Shown in pieces: positions 60,385-64,000 of a stretch of 64,000 nt of DNA. The number at the start of each line of letters is the position of its first letter. Within the stretch, counting starts at the first letter, position 1. Where the stretch lies: assembly GCF_037646705.1 (NCBI RefSeq), contig NZ_JBBHER010000004.1, forward strand, positions 433,217-497,216. Reading direction: 5' to 3'. The notes beneath the pieces are model-generated. The model did no database searches and was not told where the DNA came from. It was given only the letters and a program-made list of their open reading frames with translations. A program made the translations under genes and the position numbers. This DNA is from Pikeienuella litoralis. GTDB taxonomy: Bacteria > Pseudomonadota > Alphaproteobacteria > Rhodobacterales > Rhodobacteraceae.

Positions 60385-61224
60385 TTATCGTTTGTTCTTG
60401 CGGGCGTGGCGGCTCCGCAGAATGTACTGATCTGTCGCCTTGTTCTGGCGGGTGCGGTGGCCCTTGGTGGGCTTGCCCCAAGGCGTGACCGGATGCCGGC
60501 CGCCCGAAGTGCGCCCCTCGCCGCCGCCGTGCGGGTGGTCGATCGGGTTCATCGCGACGCCGCGAACCGCCGGGCGCTTGCCCATGTGCCGGACGCGGCC
60601 AGCCTTGCCGAGGTCCTGGTTCGAATTGTCGTGGTTGGAGACCGCGCCGATCGTCGCCATGCATTCCTGGCGCACCGCGCGCAGCTCGCCGGAGGAAAGC
60701 CGGATCTGCGCGTAGCCGCCGCCCCGCCCGACGAACTGGGCGTAGGTCCCGGCCGCGCGCGCGATCTGCCCGCCCTTGCCCGGCTTCATCTCGATATTGT
60801 GGACGATGGTGCCGACCGGCATGCCGGAGAACGGCATCGCGTTGCCCGGCTTCACGTCCACTTTTTCGCCGGAGACGACGATATCGCCGATCCCGAGGCG
60901 CTGCGGCGCGATGATATACGCCCGCTCGTCGTCGTCATACCGGATCAGGGCGATGAACGCCGTCCGGTTCGGATCGTATTCGATCCGCTCGACGATCGCC
61001 GGCGCGTCGAACCTGCGCCGCTTGAAGTCGATGATGCGATAGAGCCGCTTGGCCCCGCCGCCGATCCGTCGCGCCGTGATCCGTCCGGTGTTGTTGCGCC
61101 CGCCCTTTTTCGTCAAGCCCTCGGTGAGGGTCTTGACGGGACGGCCTTTCCACAGCTCCGAACGGTCGATCAGAACCAGCCCGCGCTGGCCCGGCGTCGT
61201 CGGCTTGTACGATTTTAACGCCAT
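60385..61224 (-). CDS. rplB: Ribosomal protein L2
   Basis: This 279-residue 50S protein is essential for peptidyl transfer. Signatures are the N-terminal ALKSYKPTTPGQRGLVLIDRS and NPIDHPHGGGEGRTSGGRHPVTPWG, with the conserved peptidyl-transferase His. Confidence 0.98.
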   Translation of the reverse strand: MALKSYKPTTPGQRGLVLIDRSELWKGRPVKTLTEGLTKKGGRNNTGRITARRIGGGAKRLYRIIDFKRRRFDAPAIVERIEYDPNRTAFIALIRYDDDERAYIIAPQRLGIGDIVVSGEKVDVKPGNAMPFSGMPVGTIVHNIEMKPGKGGQIARAAGTYAQFVGRGGGYAQIRLSSGELRAVRQECMATIGAVSNHDNSNQDLGKAGRVRHMGKRPAVRGVAMNPIDHPHGGGEGRTSGGRHPVTPWGKPTKGHRTRQNKATDQYILRSRHARKNKR

Positions 61225-61249
61225 CTTTCTGTCTTCCGCTGCTGTTGTC

Positions 61250-61546
61250 TCAGAGACCCGTCGTCACGTCGATGGCGTTGCCGTCCTCGAGCGTCACGTA
61301 GGCTTTCTTGACATCGTTCCGACGACCGGGACGACCCCTGAACCGTTTCACTTTACCCTTGGTGATCGCGGTGTTGACCGCCTTGACCTTCACATTGAAG
61401 AGGGCCTCGACCGCCGCCCGGATCTCGGGCTTCGACGCCGCCATCGCCACCTCGAAGACGACCGCGTTGGCCTCGGAGGCCATGGTCGCCTTCTCGGTGA
61501 TCACCGGACGGCGGATCACGTCATATTGTTCGGCTTTCGCGCTCAT
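61250..61546 (-). CDS. rplW: Ribosomal protein L23
   Basis: This 98-residue 50S protein lies at the exit port and docks the trigger factor. It reads YDVIRRPVITEKATMASEAN and has the KGKVKRFRGRPGRRNDVKKAYVTL segment. It overlaps rplD by ATGA. Confidence 0.97.
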   Translation of the reverse strand: MSAKAEQYDVIRRPVITEKATMASEANAVVFEVAMAASKPEIRAAVEALFNVKVKAVNTAITKGKVKRFRGRPGRRNDVKKAYVTLEDGNAIDVTTGL

Positions 61547-62163
61547 TTCAGACGCTCCTCGAGAGCCGTGACCGCCGCGGTCGTCAGGACCAGCCGATCG
61601 CGGCGCAGAATATCATAGACGTTCGCGCCCTGGCAGGGCAGCACGTCCAGGCCCTGAATGTTTCGCGCCGCGCGGGCCAGACCCGCGTCGACGACGGAGC
61701 CGTCGATCAGAAGCGTCTTGCCGAGGCCGAGCTTCGTCATCGCCGCCATCAGATCCTTGGTCTTGCCGCTCTCCAGTTTCGCCGAGTCGAGCACGATCAG
61801 TTCGCCCGCCTTCATCTTGGCCGAAAGCGCGTGCTTGAGCCCGAGCGCGCGCACCTTCTTCTGAAGGTTATGCGCGTGCGAGCGGACCACCGGACCCTTG
61901 GCGGTGCCGCCGCCGCGGAAGATATTCACGCCGCGGTCGCCGTGGCGCGCGCCGCCGGAGCCCTTCTGCCGGACGATCTTCCGGGTCGAATAGGTGGTCT
62001 CGCCCCGGCTGAGCGTCTTGTGCGTGCCGGCCTGGCGACGCGCCAGCTGCCAGCGGACGACCCTTTGCAGGATGTCGGTGCGCGGTTCGAGACCGAACAC
62101 CTCGTCCGCGAGGTCGATCGAGCCGGCGGAGCCGGCGTCGAGCGTGGTCACATCGGCCTTCAT
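61543..62163 (-). CDS. rplD: Ribosomal protein L4
   Basis: This 206-residue 50S protein has the extended internal loop (RQAGTHKTLSRGETTYSTRKIVRQKGSGGARHGDR) that reaches the exit tunnel. It overlaps both rplC and rplW by ATGA. Confidence 0.97.
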   Translation of the reverse strand: MKADVTTLDAGSAGSIDLADEVFGLEPRTDILQRVVRWQLARRQAGTHKTLSRGETTYSTRKIVRQKGSGGARHGDRGVNIFRGGGTAKGPVVRSHAHNLQKKVRALGLKHALSAKMKAGELIVLDSAKLESGKTKDLMAAMTKLGLGKTLLIDGSVVDAGLARAARNIQGLDVLPCQGANVYDILRRDRLVLTTAAVTALEERLK

Positions 62164-63032
62164 TTCTCGTCACCTTTCTCGGGCGCGGGGGCGTCGCCCC
62201 CGGGCGCCGCGTCATCGGCCTTGATCTCGGCTTCAGCCGCCGACAGCGCGGCCTCTTCGGCGGCGGCCGCTTCCGCGGCTGCGGCCTCCGCGGCCGCGGC
62301 CTCGGCGGCGGCGGCTTCAGCGGCCGCGGCTTCAGCGGCGGCGGTCGCCGCGGCTGCGGCCGAGCGAAGCGCGGCCGGAAGGATCACGCCGTCGGGGACC
62401 GGCTTCTTCACCGCGTCCTTGATCGTGACCCAGCCGCCCTTGGAGCCCGGAACCGCGCCCTTGACCATGATCAGGCCGCGTTCGCTGTCGGTCCGGACCA
62501 CCTGCAGATTCTGCGTCGTGACCCGGGCGGCGCCCATGTGCCCGGCCATCTTCTTGCCCTTGAACACCTTTCCGGGGTCCTGGCATTGGCCGGTGGAGCC
62601 GTGCGACCGGTGGCTGACCGACACGCCGTGAGAGGCGCGCAACCCGCCGAAATTATGCCGCTTCATCGCGCCGGCGAACCCCTTGCCGATCGAGACGCCG
62701 GACACGTCGACGAACTGGCCGGCGAAATAGTGATCCGCCGTCAGCTCCTCGCCGACCGCGATCAGGTTTTCCGGCGCGACGCGGAATTCGGTGATCTTCC
62801 GCTTCGGCGCGACATTCGCCACGGCGAAATGTCCGCGCATCGGCTTGGTGACATTCTTCGGCTTCGCCGCGCCGGCGCCAAGCTGAACGGCGGTGTAGCC
62901 GTCCCGCTCGGACGTGCGCTGCGCGACGACCTGAACGTTATCCATCTGCAGAACGGTGACAGGAACCTGCCGGCCGTCTTCAGTGAACAGCCGGGTCATG
63001 CCCAGCTTCTTTGCGATGACTCCAGAGCGCAT
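62160..63032 (-). CDS. rplC: Ribosomal protein L3 with an EAAAA-repeat tail
   Basis: This 290-residue 50S protein begins at ATG 63032 (MRSGVIAKKLGMTRLF). The L3 fold runs to about residue 224, including the conserved RASHGVSVSHRSHGSTGQCQDPGKVFKGKKMAGHMG loop near the peptidyl-transferase centre. Residues 225-290 form an extra tail: six EAAAA-type pentapeptides (about 230-259), then an acidic, Pro-rich end (ADDAAPGGDAPAPEKGDEK). The tail should form a long helix or be disordered. Some Rhodobacterales L3 proteins have Ala-rich tails; this one is notably long and regular. Confidence 0.96.
   Translation of the reverse strand: MRSGVIAKKLGMTRLFTEDGRQVPVTVLQMDNVQVVAQRTSERDGYTAVQLGAGAAKPKNVTKPMRGHFAVANVAPKRKITEFRVAPENLIAVGEELTADHYFAGQFVDVSGVSIGKGFAGAMKRHNFGGLRASHGVSVSHRSHGSTGQCQDPGKVFKGKKMAGHMGAARVTTQNLQVVRTDSERGLIMVKGAVPGSKGGWVTIKDAVKKPVPDGVILPAALRSAAAAATAAAEAAAAEAAAAEAAAAEAAAAEAAAAEEAALSAAEAEIKADDAAPGGDAPAPEKGDEK
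62256..62345 (-). repeat. 15-bp coding repeats in rplC
   Basis: Six imperfect 15-bp units encode EAAAA pentapeptides. They vary mainly at third positions (GCG, GCC, GCT), so the amino-acid pattern, not the DNA word, is conserved. Confidence 0.85.
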
Positions 63033-63045
63033 GGCCCGCGTCTCC

Positions 63046-63354
63046 TCAGAGCTTGATCTCAACATCGACACCGGCGGCGAGGTCGAGCTTCATCAGCGCG
63101 TCCACCGTCTGCGGCGTCGGATCCACGATGTCCAGGAGCCGCTTGTGCGTGCGGATCTCGAACTGTTCGCGGGATTTCTTGTCCACGTGCGGCCCACGAA
63201 GCACGGTGTACTTCTCGATCTTCGTCGGCAACGGGATCGGGCCGCGCACTTCTGCGCCCGTGCGTTTGGCCGTGTCCACGATCTCCTGCGTGCTGCTGTC
63301 CAGCACGCGGTGATCGAAGGCCTTGAGCCGGATGCGTATGTTCTGACTTTGCAT
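63046..63354 (-). CDS. rpsJ: Ribosomal protein S10
   Basis: This 102-residue 30S protein begins at ATG 63354 (MQSQNIRIRLKAFDHR); the longer frame is a GC-rich leader. The NusE/S10 signatures GPIPLPTKIEKYTVLRGPHVDKKSREQFE are intact. It also works in transcription antitermination. Confidence 0.97.
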   Translation of the reverse strand: MQSQNIRIRLKAFDHRVLDSSTQEIVDTAKRTGAEVRGPIPLPTKIEKYTVLRGPHVDKKSREQFEIRTHKRLLDIVDPTPQTVDALMKLDLAAGVDVEIKL

Positions 63355-63415
63355 GTCTCGCCCTTCCGGGGCCATTGGGGGTCGGCGGCGCAGCCAGGCC
63401 GCGCCGCCTCGTCCG

Positions 63416-64000
63416 TTACTCGATGATGGATCCGACGACGCCCGCGCCGACGGTGCGGCCGCCTTCACGGATGGCGAAACGCAGGCGCTCCTCCATCGCG
63501 ATCGGGGCGATCAGCGTCACCTCCATCTTCACGTTGTCGCCCGGCATCACCATTTCCGTTCCCTCGGGCAACTGGCAGGTGCCGGTCACGTCCGTCGTCC
63601 GGAAATAGAATTGCGGCCGGTAGTTGGTGAAGAACGGCGTGTGACGCCCGCCCTCGTCCTTCGTCAGGATATAGGCCTCGGCCGTGAACTTCGTGTGCGG
63701 CGTCACCGAACCCGGCTTGCAGAGAACCTGGCCCCGCTCCACCCCGTCCCGGTCGATGCCGCGAAGAAGCGCGCCGATGTTGTCGCCCGCCTCGCCCCGG
63801 TCGAGGAGCTTGCGGAACATCTCGACGCCCGTGCAGATCGTCTTCTTCGTCGGGTGGATGCCGACGATCTCGATCTCCTCACCGACCTTGATCACGCCGC
63901 GCTCGACGCGCCCCGTCACAACCGTGCCGCGGCCGGAAATCGAGAACACGTCCTCGATCGGCATCAGGAACGGCTGGTCGATCGGACGCTCGGGCTGCGG
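63416..64000 (-). CDS. tuf: Elongation factor Tu, C-terminal part
   Basis: Only about 195 codons are in the window; the gene starts beyond 64000. The visible part is domains 2 and 3: SISGRGTVVTGRVERG, FRKLLDRGEAGDN, and the end RTVGAGVVGSIIE. The residues for tRNA and EF-Ts binding in domain 2 look normal. It heads the S10 operon, 61 bp before rpsJ. Confidence 0.97.
   Translation of the reverse strand, partial: PQPERPIDQPFLMPIEDVFSISGRGTVVTGRVERGVIKVGEEIEIVGIHPTKKTICTGVEMFRKLLDRGEAGDNIGALLRGIDRDGVERGQVLCKPGSVTPHTKFTAEAYILTKDEGGRHTPFFTNYRPQFYFRTTDVTGTCQLPEGTEMVMPGDNVKMEVTLIAPIAMEERLRFAIREGGRTVGAGVVGSIIE

Overview
The window is 64 kb of high-GC chromosome from an alphaproteobacterium, most likely Rhodobacterales (Rhodobacteraceae/Paracoccaceae). 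This rests on the protein families and gene orders seen: the S10-spc-alpha ribosomal block with secY-adk, a short DUF1127 protein, a VPLPA-CTERM protein, a DUF3309 microprotein, an EcfG-type general-stress promoter motif, and a degP-rarA-fluC-rluC operon. No rRNA, tRNA, CRISPR array, insertion sequence with a transposase, or prophage was found.

Layout. Bases 1-3943 hold the end of a coxG and a form II CO-dehydrogenase-like molybdenum hydroxylase set in the order S-L-M. Bases 4361-9383 hold a GTG-started DUF1127 gene, an MFS exporter, yaiI, glutathione-dependent formaldehyde dehydrogenase, a second MFS protein and the second of two Lin0512 genes. Bases 9380-14545 form a minus-strand series: maleylacetoacetate isomerase, class IV aminotransferase, sulfotransferase-like protein, CHASE2 adenylate cyclase, then the Lin0512 pair. 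Bases 14627-21839 are stress related: an EcfG-like promoter with small membrane proteins, nitronate monooxygenase, catalase, a D-serine dehydratase-like enzyme and two universal stress proteins. Bases 22050-30993 carry an amine oxidase, cupin, acyl-CoA dehydrogenase, DUF6152 and a membrane partner, a tupBCA tungstate importer with a HTH/substrate-binding regulator, DUF6494 and YcnI. Bases 31159-36768 are a GDP-mannose/GDP-mannuronate exopolysaccharide locus (manB-manC divergent from algD-like and a GT4 gene). Then follow a zinc-finger protein, a CDP-alcohol phosphotransferase, polA, a GFA gene in a repeat-bounded low-GC segment, a VPLPA-CTERM protein, a cupin, and the operon cyclase-degP-rarA-fluC-rluC. 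Bases 48826-64000 are the ribosomal block from rplQ back to a truncated tuf.

How the parts may work together. Formaldehyde handling appears twice (frmA and GFA). Metal supply for pterin-cofactor enzymes (tup) fits the presence of the molybdenum hydroxylase. The sugar-nucleotide genes and the CTERM protein are consistent with an exopolysaccharide-linked surface. Two class III cyclases imply cAMP-type signalling, and one of them has altered substrate-specificity residues.

The most unusual structures are: (1) the GFA gene lying in a lower-GC segment bounded by a near-perfect inverted repeat and a 19-bp direct repeat embedded in the polA terminator; (2) the cyclase in which the adenine-specifying Lys and Asp are Asn and Ser; (3) three heptamers phased at exactly 10 bp plus one inverted copy in a convergent intergenic region; (4) an EAAAA pentapeptide repeat tail on ribosomal protein L3; (5) the EcfG-like promoter in front of a 24-residue membrane peptide. 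I see no clearly new multi-gene defence or biosynthetic system; most of the window is ordinary housekeeping DNA.
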